DNA of 64,000 nucleotides from Aralia elata (GCA_034770075.1 CM068385.1:48444721-48508720), one strand, 5' to 3'. Shown: positions 34,576 to 46,009, counted from the stretch's first letter. A program made the numbers and translations. Notes: generated by a model from the letters alone, not told the origin.

Positions 34576-36719
34576 TGTCGACGCCGGGTTCTCGCTTTCT
34601 CGTCTCCTTAGTCTTTTCCAATTTTAGCCTTTTGATTTAGATGACGTTTGGAAAAGGTCGGCATTGATGTCGACGGGGTTTTGAAAGATTGCGTTTTATG
34701 ATGAGCCAATTAACCAGAGTCGCCAGTTGGTATATTTGAAATGGATGTACCAACTCATCCGAGTTTTCGTTTTTTTATAAATCGCTGGCTCATGTATGAC
34801 TCCGAATTAATTGGTCTGCGAATCGAGATTCATGGAGTTCGGGGGCTTGTTTAAGTGAGGGGAAGGTGTTAGGCATCCCTCGACTTCCGTGAAATACGGT
34901 TACCAGCAATCTTAAATGCTTTCCTATCCTTTAATTCATGAATATGTGTATGTAGGTGCGCGCGTGTGGTGTGTGTGTGCCTATGTGAATGTTGTGGTGA
35001 GTTTGTATGAAAGAGTCATTTGGATTTTAGGGAAAATCGTGTTTTTAATTTGAGTATGCTTCGGAATGTCTTTTCGGTATACCCGAGAAGGCTTTATTCT
35101 TTATGAGAAAGGTTTGATTTTAATTATCAAAACTATGAGATTTTTCGTTAAGTGTCGTTTTAACAAAACAAGAGTTTTAAACCTTCGTCAAAATAGGAAT
35201 CGAGATCTATACCATTGCTTTCATAAAATGATGGGCAATTTCTAGGATCTCTTTTCACCCTATGCACAAAGATTTAATAAAACGTCAATTATTTATAAAA
35301 TCATTTCGTGTGTTTGTTTTGGAAAACGATTTTTCTTTAGCTTTCTCGTTAGATATGAATCGACATTTCATTAACATTTCTCAAATTTTAACCTCGTGAT
35401 TCTAATATCCTACTTTGATTGATTTTATGAAAATCTTATCATTTAGCTTTGAAATCAATTTCGTGTCATAATTCAAATCGAACATAAACACGCGTCGGGC
35501 TATTCATGGGCATGTAAGCCATCAAAATATCCCCGAACGCCAACAATCACAAATTTCACTATTTCGGGGCCTTAAGCACGATTCTCGCCTTAGCGTCGTT
35601 TTAAGGCCCAACGATTACATATTTACAATGAGAACTACGTCATCTCTACTTCTTACACCAAGATATGTCCATCATCGGATTGGGACCCCGGGGTCGCTTT
35701 CCTAGGCTCACAACCAAGTATCCACAAACAATCGGATATTACAAGAAAAATAAACCAACCCGGATAATCTAACAATACCAAGGCATCCTAAAACAACGAT
35801 TTAAAGGAATTGATACCAAACATAACACCTTAAAACAAACAAAGAAATTAATGAACGAATATCATCGGGTTTATTAGGAAGAGTTTCATTCCGATGGAAA
35901 CTTCACTCACAATCCCTAATTCATTGTTCAATCAATAAATTACATGAAAAATTACATCTAATTTGATCAAATGATATGATAGAAATTGATACCACAAAAG
36001 AGATTTCACCTTGCAATTGATATCCAAATGGATGTAAACTTGATGTATTTGAATTGAATAAGGAGTGTATTGATACAATCAAAATCAAAAAGAAATTGAA
36101 CTCTCTCCTTTTTTCTCTCTTTTCTTCCTATTTGATTGCAAAAATTTCCCTCTTTTTCCTCTCAATTTCCGATCTTTTGCTGCTGTTTTCCCCGCTGGAA
36201 TTCTTCCTCTTTTCCCAAAATTCGCTGAACCCCCTGTATGCTGCCCGAAGCGGCTTAAATAGGTGGCCAGAGCCAGCCGCAGATCTATCTGCGGCTGGCC
36301 GCAGATAGATCTGCGGCTGGCCAGCTGGCACGCCTCCCATCGCACTCAGCTGGTTAGTGCTGATTTCTTCCCGGTTTTCGTGCTGGCGCACCCACTTGGC
36401 CGCAGATCTGATCCGCGGCTGGCGGGCTTGACTTTCTCGATTTTCGTGCCACGCCTCGATTTTCGTACCGCAACGTCGGTTTTCGCTGACAGGCTCGTAT
36501 TCCGCAGTCCGGGAATTTCCGGGAGACGTGCCACCTCATTCGGAAGTGCCTGCCTTGGACGGTCATGCTGTCACGTCGACTTGGGCTGCCCAAATCATTG
36601 CGGCGGTGCCGGGCGCTCGCCCTTGTGCCCGCTCCTTTGCTTCCGCAAGCCGGTTCAATTGTCGATTTCGCCCTCCTGTCATGGTTAGTAGAAGGAAACG
36701 CAAAATTTGGGTGTCTACA
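34576..36719 (-). repeat. 5' LTR of Tat copy 2
   Basis: 2144 bp from TGTCGACG to TGTCTACA on the plus strand; the cleanest LTR of this family in the window. It contains CAGAGTCGCCAG at 34715-34726, a 12-bp match to the element's own PBS. Confidence 0.95.
36254..36329 (-). promoter_or_regulatory. Tat LTR promoter candidate: palindrome array and TATA-like box
   Basis: On the element's strand a run of GCCAGCCGCAGAT/ATCTGCGGC inverted repeats (36329 to about 36265) is followed directly by CTATTTAAGCCGCTTC (TATTTAAG at 36261-36254). The spacing suits a core promoter with an upstream array. The equivalent boxes near 19722 and 15402 are similar. Function is inferred from layout. Confidence 0.45.
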
Positions 36720-36724
36720 ACAAG
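36720..36724. repeat. Target site duplication ACAAG, right
   Basis: Immediately follows the LTR end TGTCTACA and matches 17964-17968. The copia gag reading frame continues from here. Confidence 0.8.
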
Positions 36725-37300
36725 AAGGCTAAGGGTAAGGCGAAGAAAAAGGATAATAAGAAACCTGATCCAGATAGCAAAGGAATTTGCTACCATTGCA
36801 ATAAGCCGGGACATTGGAAGAGGAACTGCAAGGAGTATCTTACGGGCCAAAAGAAGCTTGGAGAAGCTTCGACTTCCGATCTAGGTTTGTTCATGATTGA
36901 AATTAATTTTTCTGAAAGTCAAAATTCTACTTGGGTATTGGATACCGGCTGTAGTTCTCACATATGTAATAATATGCAGGGACTAAGTAGAAGTAGGAAG
37001 CTGAACAAGGATGAAGTCGTCCTACGAGTGGGAAATGGAGCAAAGGTTGCTGCATTGGCTGTAGGGACTTATTGTTTAGCACTGCCTTCGGGCAAGTTCA
37101 TTAGTTTAAATAATTGTTATTATGTTCCAACACTCATTAGAAACATTATTTCAATTTCTGTATTGGATATGGATGGTTTTGATATTATAATAAAGAACAA
37201 CAGTTGTTCTATTTATAATAAAAATGTTTTATATGGTGTTGGCAATTTTTTGAATGGACTTTACATACTTGACTTGCATGAAAATATACTTCAAAATTGA
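36720..37300 (+). pseudogene. gag: Copia gag C-terminus and protease
   Basis: Continues the gag split at 17969. A Lys-rich stretch KKAKGKAKKKDNKK leads to the zinc knuckle CYHCNKPGHWKRNC (CX2CX4HX4C). The aspartic protease follows, with WVLDTGCSSHICNN (active-site DTG) and then LRVGNGAKVAALAVG and NIISISVLDMDGF. The frame is open to 37298 and then breaks before integrase. The knuckle binds RNA in the particle; the protease cleaves Gag-Pol. Confidence 0.9.
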
Positions 37301-39911
37301 AACAAACTAAGAAAAGAAAAAGAGATGATGTTAATTATACCTTTATGTGGCACTGTAAGACTCGGTCATAATCAATGAAAACAAGATTATCCAAGTTGTA
37401 TAAAGATGGGCTTTTAGAGCTATCTGATTAACGAATCATATCCAACTTGTGAATCTTGTCTCATGGGTAAGATGACTAAATCCCCTTTTAGTGGAAAAGG
37501 AGAAAGAATTACAGAGTTGTTAGCGTTGGTACACACAGACGTATGTGGACCTATGACAACGAAATGCACGAGGAGGGTATTCTTATTTTATTACTTTCAC
37601 TGATGATCATTCTAGATTTGGATATGTGTATTTAATGAAATACAAATCTGAATCGTTTGAAAAGTTCAAAGAATTCAGAAGTGAAGTAGAGAAACAAACT
37701 GGTAAAAGTATTAAAATTCTTCGATCGGATCGAGGAGGGGAATACTTAACCAGTGAGTTTCTGAATTGTCTCAAAGAAAATGGTATAATCTCACAATGGA
37801 CTCCACCAGGGACGCCACAGTTGAATGGTGTATCTGAAAGGAGAAATCGAACATTGTTGGACATGGTTCGTTCCATGATGAGTTTTACTGACCTTCCAAT
37901 ATCCTTCGGGGGTTATGCCCTAGAATCGGCTACATACCTACTTAACAAGGTACCTACCAAATCCGTCCCAAAGACTCCATATGAGATATGGACAGGGAGG
38001 AAACCAAATCTTAAGCATGTTAAGACTTAGGGTTGTCCAGCTTATGTCAAAAGGTTTGAGCATGATAAGTTGAAGACTAGATCCGATAAATGTAGATTCG
38101 TGGGATACCCTAAAGAAACATCAGGGTATTATTTCTATCATCCTACTGATCAAAAGGTGTTTGTTGCGAAACACGCTGCCTTCTTGGAAAAAGAGTTTAT
38201 CCTTGAAGGGGTCAGTGGGAGTAAGATATATCTTGAAGAAGTTCAAGAACCACAAAATACTACGGATCAAAGTCAGGTACATGATCAAGTAGAAGAACCT
38301 ACTGTACCACAACCTATTCGTAAATCTGGAAGAGTACCGAAGATACCTGAGAGGTATGGATTCATCATAGAAGATGATGATGAGGTACGCATCATAGATG
38401 ATGATGATCCATTGACTTACGAAGAGGCTATGAGTAGTGAAGACTCAGAGAAATGGCTAGAAGCCATGAAATCCGAGATGGACTCCATGTATGAAAACCA
38501 AGTATGGACTTTGGTTTCACCACCTGAGGGCATTAAGCCTATTGGGTGTAAATGGGTCTTTAAGAGAAAGACTGGAGCAGATGGCAAGGTAGAGACCTAT
38601 AAGGCCCGACTGGTTGCAAAAGGTTTCAAACAAAGACAAGGAGTTGACTATGATGAAACCTTCTCACCAGTAGCTATGCTCAAGTCCATTCGGATTTTGC
38701 TTGCAATTGCAGCTTATCATGACTACGAGATCTGGCAAATGGACGTGAAAACGGCCTTCCTCAATGGAGAGCTTGAGGAGAATGTATATATAATACAGCC
38801 AGAGGGTTTTGTTTCAACGGTTGGAACAAACCAAGTCTGTAAGCTACAACGATCCATTTATGGATTGAAGCAAGCTTCTCGAAGGTGGAACATCCGTTTT
38901 GATGAGATAATCAAAAGGTTTTATTTTATCAAGAACGAGGATGAACCATGTGTGTACAAGAAGGTTAGTGGGAGCGCTATATCATTCCTTGTATTATATG
39001 TTGATGATATATTACTGATAGGGAATGATGTTCCTATGCTACAGTCGATCAAAATTTAGTTATCTAAACACTTCTCCATGAAGGACTTGGGTGAGGCATC
39101 CTATATTTTGGGGATAAAGATCTATAGGGATAGATCTAAAAGGATGCTGGGCTTGACCCAAGGAAAGTACATTGACTCAATGCTAAAGAAGTTTAGCATG
39201 GAAGATTCCAAGAGAGGTCTCATGCCGATGAGCCATGGAATACATCTCTCCAAGAAACAGGCCCCAAAGACACCTGAGGAGAGAGACCATATGAGTAAGA
39301 TTCCTTATGCTTCCGCAATAGGATCTATCATGTACGGTATGATATGTACTAGACCAGATGTCGCTCATGCACTTAGTGTAACCAGCAGATATCAGTCGAA
39401 TCCAGGAGAAGAGCACTAGAAGGCAGTGAAAAACATCCTAAAGTACTTGAGAAGAACTAAGGATGTATTTCTTGTCTACGGTGGGTCTGAATTGAAACTA
39501 GAGGGCTATACAGACTCAAGTTTTCAAACGGACCAAGATGACAGTAAATCCGTTTCAGGGTACGTGTTTACCTTAAACGGTGGCGCAGTGAGTTGGAAGA
39601 GTTCCAAACAGCAAACAGTTGCTGATTCGGTGACAGAGGCAGAGTACATAGCTGCAAGTGAAGCTGCAAAGGAAGCTGTTTGGATGAAGAAGTTCATAAC
39701 TGAACTTGGAGTGATTCCTAGCATTAGAGGAGCAGTACCTTTGCGGCGGTTTCATTTGATTAGAGAGATCATTGAAAGAGGAGATGTCACCCTGGAGCGT
39801 GTGGACTCTCAAGACAACATTGCAGATCCATTTACTAAAGCTTTAACACAACAGCAGTTTGATCGTCACTTAGAGAAGATGGGTATTAGATACCATGGCG
39901 ATTGGCTTTAG
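37301..39911 (+). pseudogene. pol: Copia integrase, reverse transcriptase and RNase H
   Basis: Integrase order PR-INT-RT-RH identifies Ty1/copia. The first part (37301-37620) is frameshifted but shows CESCLMGKM and HTDVCGPM. From 37626 one frame runs to 39911 through three TAG codons (38028, 39057, 39417), each at a conserved Trp position. Integrase has ILRSDRGGEYLTSEF and NGVSERRNRTLLDMVRSMM. RT has CKWVFKRKTGADGK, QMDVKTAFLNGELEE and YVDDILLIG. RNase H has GYTDSSFQTD and ADSVTEAEY. About 25 residues usually found between GVIPSI and LRRFHLIREI are missing, including the last catalytic Asp. Angela/Tork-like by sequence and by the 1.8-kb LTR; lineage not proven. Confidence 0.92.
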
Positions 39912-39925
39912 TGCAAGTGGGAGAT
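39912..39925 (+). other. Copia polypurine tract
   Basis: GTGCAAGTGGGAGAT directly before the LTR start TGATAGTAG, just after the RNase H stop codon. AAGTGGGAGA is the common plant copia PPT. Confidence 0.8.
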
Positions 39926-41742
39926 TGATAGTAGTATGCACACAAGCTAATCATATTTGATATGATGTAGCATATACTTTGTAATCTTATTCATTTATTA
40001 ATAAAAGAATTGATTTTATTAAAAGGCATTTTATATTATCTACATAGTGCTGTTATATTAAATGTGATAAACCCATAGTTTTGAGCAATGCTTTTAGAAT
40101 CATGATGGTGATCATGCTAATGAGATCTAAATTCTAGATAGCTCACAAACTAAAATTGTTCCTAATCGTTGGATTACTAAATTGGGGATTAGTGAATCCG
40201 GATAGATTAGTACATACGTTGCTTGCTCTTAGGAAGAGGATGATTGATCTCATAATCATTTGTGTGGAGACACTAAAGCAAGTATGTAGGTGCTTATTAG
40301 AGAATAAGTTCACTGAACGTGACTCGCTAAGGAATACCTAATGGAGTTTTACTCGGCCTGGTCAATAGGAAATTCCTCTAGTGATAGTAGTACAAGTGAT
40401 CCTTGGACTTGAGATCATCATAGTATCTTGTGTATGATGAGTTATACTTTGACATGTCCCTTAAGACCTTGTGGGTATATCAAAGGGTATGATTGGGTAT
40501 AATTGGTTGTACATGGAGATAGGTGAATGATCAACAAAGAATCTACCTCATCTAGTAAAAGATGTGAATGTCCTATGTGATTCGATAAATGATAACTCAG
40601 TAGTCCTTGGCCAAGGCAGAATGAAATTAGAAAGGAGTTTCTATTTTGCATTATTTAGAGTTATGCATTTGGGAATCGAAATACATATAATTAAATAAAA
40701 TAAGACTTGACAGTAAATCCATGTCTTATATTTAATTGGGACATTGTATGGTAGAAGGATTGAATTGTACGGTAACTATCTACTCAAAGGTTCTTTTGTA
40801 ATTAATGTTGAAATCTATATTATCTGGAAAGTCGTTGATCGCTAAGGAGGCTTACCCTTATTGTAGAATAAATATTATTGATTTAAATGAATTAAATAGT
40901 TTAATTTATTTATTTAAATAAGATTAGAATTGTTCTAATTGATTTATTCACAACCGGTTTAATATGGAGAACCTAAAGGGTCACACCGCAAAAGGAAAAC
41001 ATTTATTTAAGAAGTAAATGACATAATGGTAATAATAAGTTAGGTGTATTTAATTTAATCTATGGAGATAGAATAAATTAAATAGCTTAATATTTATTAT
41101 TTAATATTTTAGAAATATTAAATATAAGTTAATAAGAGGAGTCTTATTATTATTATTACTATTACTATTATTTAATTCCTAATAGGGATTGGGAATTAAT
41201 TAATAGAAGTACTCTCCCATGAATTCCTAATTGGATTAGGAGCATTAATTAAAGGAGTTTAATTATAATACAAACCCTAATCCTAAATAGTTTAGGGAAG
41301 GGTTATTCCTACATCTATAAATAAGAGGGGTCTTATCATAGATTAGGGTTACACACTCTTGCATTAGATTGTGGAGAGCAATTTCTATAGAGATAGAAAC
41401 TAGGGTTTTGCCAAATACCCAACTTCTTGAATACTTGTTCTTCCTTGGTGGATCACCTCTAGAGGCCAAACACTTGGGTGGCTAACGTTGATCAAAGGAA
41501 GGAATCACACCATAGCATTCGAGGAGAACACGAAGGACTAGGAGTTGAACTTGTACCCGAGGAAGCTTTGTTCTACGAGGGTATAATTCTTATTCTCTTT
41601 ATCTTTCGTTTATATCGTTAATTGAGCACATAGATTGATCTTGGTGATGGTTTGTATAAAAATTTTAAAAATCCAATTTTATCGCGCTTCCGCACTATTT
41701 ATGTAATTTGATTGCATGTTCGCGTTATATACAAACCTAACA
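39926..41742 (+). repeat. Copia 3' LTR
   Basis: 1817 bp from TGATAGTAGTATGC to ACAAACCTAACA. Both ends match, in reverse orientation, the solo LTR at 46010-47813, which fixes the boundaries. A TATA box TATAAATA lies at 41316-41323. It ends inside the minus-strand Athila LTR. Short frames within are not genes. Confidence 0.94.
41316..41323 (+). promoter_or_regulatory. TATA box of the copia LTR
   Basis: TATAAATA in CATCTATAAATAAGAGG, conserved in the solo LTR at 46434-46441 (minus strand). It lies about 400 bp before the LTR end, a normal place for the U3/R boundary. Confidence 0.65.
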
Positions 41743-42103
41743 GGGCGCAGCTGCGCTGGGCAGTGTCTGAGCTCAGGGCATTGGCGCAGCTGCGCTGGCT
41801 CCCAAGCCAAGTTGGGCGCAGCTGCGCCCTCTGTCAGGTTACCGCTGCACTGCAGAAATCATGTTGTCTCCTTGGTTCTCGCGCAATGTGCTAGCAATAG
41901 TTATTCAATCAGGTCCCAAACATCATATGCAACATATATCGTGTCAAACTAACTTTAAACAATGCAAAAGCCATATAAAGTGAATTGTGAAACATTACCA
42001 AAATCAAAGAGAAAAATGCATGAAAACATACTTTGGAGCTAATGGTTAAGCAACAAATGAAGCAGAATAGTATCCAATAAGTAGGTATGAAACCTACTCA
42101 TCA
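41743..42103 (-). repeat. Partial 3' LTR of the minus-strand Athila element
   Basis: Minus strand begins TGATGAGTAGG after the PPT. It holds three perfect palindromes GCGCAGCTGCGC at 41745-41756, 41784-41795 and 41816-41827. It is truncated by the copia insertion. The TGATGAGT start is shared with the LTRs at 48220, 62131 and 62993. Confidence 0.85.
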
Positions 42104-42136
42104 AATACCCCCAAACTTGAACTGTTGCTTGTCCTC
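42104..42136 (-). other. Terminal polypurine module of the minus-strand Athila element
   Basis: Minus strand: GAGGACA, 11 bp, AAGTTTGGGGG, TATT, then the LTR. The first motif is 42136-42130 and the purine tract is 42118-42108. Confidence 0.85.
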
Positions 42137-42712
42137 AAGCAATTAAAATGAAATGAATGCAAACATGAATGAAATGCAATAATCTATAAATGCACCATGA
42201 ATCCTCATCAATTAGTAAACAATCCTTGTGCCTTGCCTCAGAGTAATCACAATAGCAAACACATATGGCTTCAAACCAAAACTTAGTTCATGTACCATGA
42301 CAGTCATGCAAATCAAACCTTGTAATGATTAATACAGTGTGTGTGTGTGTGTGAAGTAATCATCAAATTTATAGCAACCCAATCGATTCTCATAATATGT
42401 TTCTTAGGGGGAAATTTGTATACTCCAACTTGCAACACAACAAATGGGGTAAGTTACAGCTAAGATACTGCTATGTCTAGATTGGGGACCGACTTAGAGG
42501 TTATTAGGACTATGATACTTGGTTGTGCAATGCCTAGTTCCCTTAAGCTTTTCAATGATACCCATGTAGCGAGCTTTCGACCAACGACTCCCAAACCAAA
42601 TGGTCTTAGGGCGCTAGGTGTAGAGACATCCCCTAGGGCGTACTTACTCGAGTATCAAAGGCCACAAAACTAGGCTAACCAAGCATTTATTCATATTTTG
42701 TTTTATTCTTAT

Positions 42713-42768
<56 letters not shown>

Positions 42769-43256
42769 ACGAGTGCGTTTTACGCTCAATCTCGTTGTTC
42801 AAATGCTCCACTAAGTTTTCCCCCAAACTTAAACGTTTGTGTTGTCTCAGCCTACACTACCCTCATTGCTTTTCTTTTATTAACACATCAATCTCGCTCC
42901 AGAACTCAATTATGCAAATCTTTAGGTTACTTAGTAAGACAATTACTGAATGAGTGCTAACTGGTTATATCAGACTCAAAACAAACCAAGATTTGCAATG
43001 TATCATGGCATTCAACCCAAGTCTTAGCATTTAGCATTTTTGAACAAAGATCTCATCACAGGAAAGTGAGGATGTTTACTGATCTAGATATCAGGATTAT
43101 GCAATCTAAGCTACATGATATGATATGCATGAAAATAAAGCTTATTTTTTATTTCTGAATATTAATAACAATTAAAGAAAACAAACAAATAAACTAATAA
43201 CAAAAACAAATAAATAAAAGCATCACAATTGAAACAAAATCAAATAGACAGACCCT
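42137..43256 (-). other. 3' untranslated region of the minus-strand Athila element
   Basis: No gene seen over 1.1 kb. It holds a (TG)n run near 42340 and an (AT)n microsatellite at 42718-42766. A block at about 42470-42670 is recognisably conserved with the plus-strand Athila element at 61545-61700 (shared words include GACCATTTGGTTTGGGAGTC-like and CATTGAAAAGC). That block may be a decayed coding or functional RNA segment. Confidence 0.6.
42718..42766. repeat. (AT)n microsatellite
   Basis: 49 bp of uninterrupted alternating T and A. Confidence 0.97.
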
Positions 43257-43289
43257 AATACCCCCAAACTTTAAATATGCAATGTCCTC
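43257..43289 (-). other. Internal polypurine module after ORF2 (minus Athila)
   Basis: Minus strand: GAGGACA (43289-43283), 11 bp, AAGTTTGGGGG (43271-43261), TATT. It is about 1.15 kb before the LTR and has the same layout as the terminal module. Confidence 0.75.
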
Positions 43290-43407
43290 ATTGGAGATAA
43301 AGGGTAAAGAAACTCCCCTAAGAGTCGTCCTCGGCGCCGCTAGGCGATGTGCCAGGTGGTGGATAAGGGATGCTGGTGCCATAGGTGGGAAACTGAACAT
43401 GGACTCC

Positions 43408-44466
43408 CTACTGGCTGAAGGCCTCAAAAAGTGCATCCGCAAAGGTGATGCTATAGTCCCTGAAGCTCGTGTGCAAAGCATCCATGCGGCGCTGCAGGTG
43501 GCGCATCTCGCGCTCATGTCCACCTACCCCACTCGGCTGCACCGGCGGTGCAGGCTCCTCTTCCTCGCTGCCCTCCTCCTCATCAACAATAATGAAACCC
43601 AACCCACTAGGACGGGACTCTCCACCACGCCATACATTGAACTTTCTGATCGTGGCGCTGTCAATGTCCCGCATGGGTAATTGGAGAGTCTCCTTGCCCC
43701 ATTCCACCTTCGCTGCAAGATAAAGGCATGTGACAACCAAAGCGTGTGGAATGGCACCTGAAGTGACTGCCCGCATAAATTGAAGCATAGATTGGTGAAT
43801 GATGTAACCCACATCAATGCTCCCTCCTTTCAGAATGCGGTGTAAAATAACCGCTCGGTCCCGGGTCACGTCCTAGTAGTGGGTGGTCGGCAGTAGACTC
43901 GCGCAAATGAAGGCATACCACGCCTTGGCATATCTATTCAGCGCGGTCTGGGGGAAGTGGACTTTCTGGGTGGTGCCCACCTGTGTCTTCCATTGAGTGC
44001 CCGATTGGCACATCTCCCGAACCAAAGCATCGAGATCAGTCTCGAAGCGCTCATTTACCACCCAGTTGGTGGTCTTAGCAGACGTAGATGGCAATCTGAA
44101 TAGCTCGTTGATTGCCTGCGCGGTGTAGGGGACTTGCTTGCCCCGTACAAAGGAGATGCCATTTTGAGTTTCCCGGGCATTAGCATAGAATTCCCTAACA
44201 ATGGCCATCAGGGCGGACAATGGTGTCTCAATGAAAAGCAGCCATCCCAAACGCCGGATTTGGTCCAGAATCCTCCCATCCTGTGCCTTGGGTTTCAAAC
44301 CCCTCTCCGGTATGAATGATTTGACGCTCAACACTTCCCAGTAGTAGTGTTGGGTGGAGAGGTTGACGAACTTGGTGGCATCTAGAGTGTTGATGCCACC
44401 ACCCGCGGAGTCTACGTCGCTACTGCTCGAGGAAGATGGTTGGGGGGTTCGTGCTCTCTTCGGCAT
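43408..44466 (-). pseudogene. Athila ORF2: putative plant transposon protein-type gene
   Basis: ATG at 44466 (MPKRARTPQPSSSSSSDVDS). One in-frame TAG (43873-43875) splits an otherwise open frame of ~350 codons ending at 43408. Recognisable parts are PERGLKPK, VREFYANARE, FVRGKQVPYTAQAINELFRL, AKAWYAFICASLLP and a Glu/Pro-rich tail (EEEGSEEEEPAPP). The 'FYANA ... VRGK.V.F ... IN..' pattern is that of the putative plant transposon protein domain often annotated near Athila pol. It lies between pol and the 3' LTR, where Athila elements may have an env-like gene. No signal peptide or membrane segment is seen here, so an env role is not supported. Confidence 0.75.
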
Positions 44467-44602
44467 GATTGAAATTGGTTAGGGTTTGATGGAAGAAATC
44501 AAAGATGAGATGAGAGGGTTTTTGGCTTTTTCTTCTGTGCTAGGAAGAGAATAGGTTTAGGGTTTTGTGTTATGATGTGACATAAACTGATGGTACGGGC
44601 CC

Positions 44603-44752
44603 TTTATATAAAAAAAAGTTTCAGCCGACGGGCGCAGCTGCGCCCTTGTTGTACTGGTTCTTGGCGCAGCTGCGCTGGTGCTCAATTGCAGCTTGCTGGC
44701 AGACCCCGGTGCAGCTGCGCGCTAGATGACTTGAGGAACGGCGCAGCTGTGC
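44603..44752 (-). promoter_or_regulatory. Candidate promoter of Athila ORF2
   Basis: Reading toward ORF2 there are four copies of GCGCAGCTGCGC or a one-base variant (44752-44741, 44720-44709, 44675-44664, 44643-44632), then TATATAAAGG (TATATAAA at 44610-44603). The ORF2 ATG is 137 bp further on. The same palindrome is tripled in the element's own LTR. A TATA box this well placed suggests separate transcription of ORF2; it is untested. Confidence 0.5.
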
Positions 44753-45128
44753 CTGCCTTTCAACTCCTTGGATGAATTTTTTTTTTTTTTTGAAACGCAC
44801 TTGACACACATTAGAACATCAGGTGAAAAACTCAATTCTTAAAACAGCTAACATACCTAAAAAGGAACGAAAATTTTAATTCAAACTTATAAACTTACAA
44901 ACGATGCATACGCAATGCAGTGTACTTTACACCCCTCAAACTTAAAGTCTGTTTAAGTCTCACGGTTTAAGGTGTGATTGGATACCTGAAAAGCAAACAA
45001 ACATGTTAAAATGAAATCATACAAACTAAATTATAATCACACAGGAATAAAAAGTAAAACAATAAATTCGGGTTGCCTCCCGAGAAGCGCTTGGTTTAAA
45101 GTCGGTTAGCTCGACTATCCACTATTGC
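44753..45128 (-). other. Spacer between pol and ORF2 (minus Athila)
   Basis: No gene. It contains a poly(T) run on the plus strand (about 44777-44790) and a third purine-rich AAGTTTGAGGGGTGT-like tract read on the minus strand at 44947-44930. Confidence 0.6.
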
Positions 45129-46009
45129 TCAATCCATGGCTAGGATAACTGAGGATTCTTGGCGATCGACTTCGCCTGCCCAATAGTGTTTTAGCCGTTG
45201 GCCATTCACTTTGAACGGTTGTTCACTGTCCTTTCCAATTATTTCAATGGCTCCGTGTGGGAATACAGCTGTGATGGTAAATCGACCCGACCATCGGGAT
45301 TTGAGCTTTCCCGGGAACAATTTGAGCCTGGAGTTGAATAACAAGACCGCTTGGCCAGGTTCAAATTTTCTCTCGATGATTTTTCGGTCGTGCCATCTCT
45401 TTACTTTTTCTTTGTAGAGTTTGGAATTCTCATAGGCTTGTAAACGAATCTCGTCAAGTTTATTTAGTTGTAGAAGTCTCCTCTCTCCCGTTACAGATGG
45501 GTCGAAATTTAACTTCTTGATCGCCCAATAAGCTTTGTGCTCTAGTTCAACCGGAAGATGACAAGCTTTGCCGTAGACCACATGGTATGGGGACATGCCG
45601 ATGGGTGTCTTATAGGCGGTTCTGTATGCCCATAATGCTTCATCCAGCTTCAATGACCAGTCTTTTCTGGAAGGATTGACAATCTTCTCCAGAATTCTCT
45701 TGACCTCTCTATTTGGCACTTCGGCTTGCCCATTTATTTTTGGGTGGTATGTCGTGGCAATCCTGTGCCTCACTCCGTATTTGGCTAGGAGGGTTGTGAA
45801 CTGTTTATTACAGAAATGACTGCCCTCATCACTGATGATAGCTCGTGGGGTGCCAAATCTAGTGAAAATGCTCTTTTGTAGGAACCTAAGAACCACCTTA
45901 GCATCATTGGTTGGTAAAGCAGAAGCTTCCACCCATTTGGACACATAATCAACCGCAAGAAGGATATAGAGATTGTTGCAGGATGACGGGAATGGTCCCA
46001 TGAAGTCTA
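45129..46009 (-). pseudogene. pol: Athila pol, integrase core and C-terminus (part downstream of solo LTR)
   Basis: Continues from the part at 47814-48219 after the solo LTR. It opens with DFMGPFPSSCNNLYILLAV (first catalytic Asp), then DYVSKWVEAS, FGTPRAIISDEGSHFC (second Asp), YHPKINGQAEVPNREVKR (Glu), WAYRTAYKTPIGMSPYHVVY, and the C-terminal RKIIERKFEPGQAVLLFNSR and LKSRWSGRF. Intact over ~290 residues apart from the insertion. Integrase inserts the cDNA copy into host chromatin in the nucleus. Confidence 0.92.
46005..46009. repeat. Target site duplication GTCTA, left
   Basis: GTCTA immediately before TGTTAGG, repeated at 47814-47818 just after the other LTR end. Confidence 0.9.

Larger units (their letters stand above)
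17970..36719 (-). mobile_element. Tat/Ogre-clade Ty3/gypsy retrotransposon, copy 2 (complete, nested in copia gag)
   Basis: 18.75 kb between LTRs at 17970-20211 and 34576-36719, flanked by ACAAG on both sides. The internal order is the same as copy 1: PBS, leader, gag-protease, pol, two antisense genes, degenerate tandem repeats and PPT. It is the same family as copy 1 but a separate insertion, because the LTRs are visibly diverged between copies. Its low-coordinate two thirds carries a dense pattern of extra single bases relative to copy 1. Confidence 0.93.

Noticed and set aside
43408..44466. ORF2 as a retroviral-type envelope gene
   Set aside because: No signal peptide, membrane span or fusion-type segment is visible; the sequence fits the putative plant transposon protein domain better.
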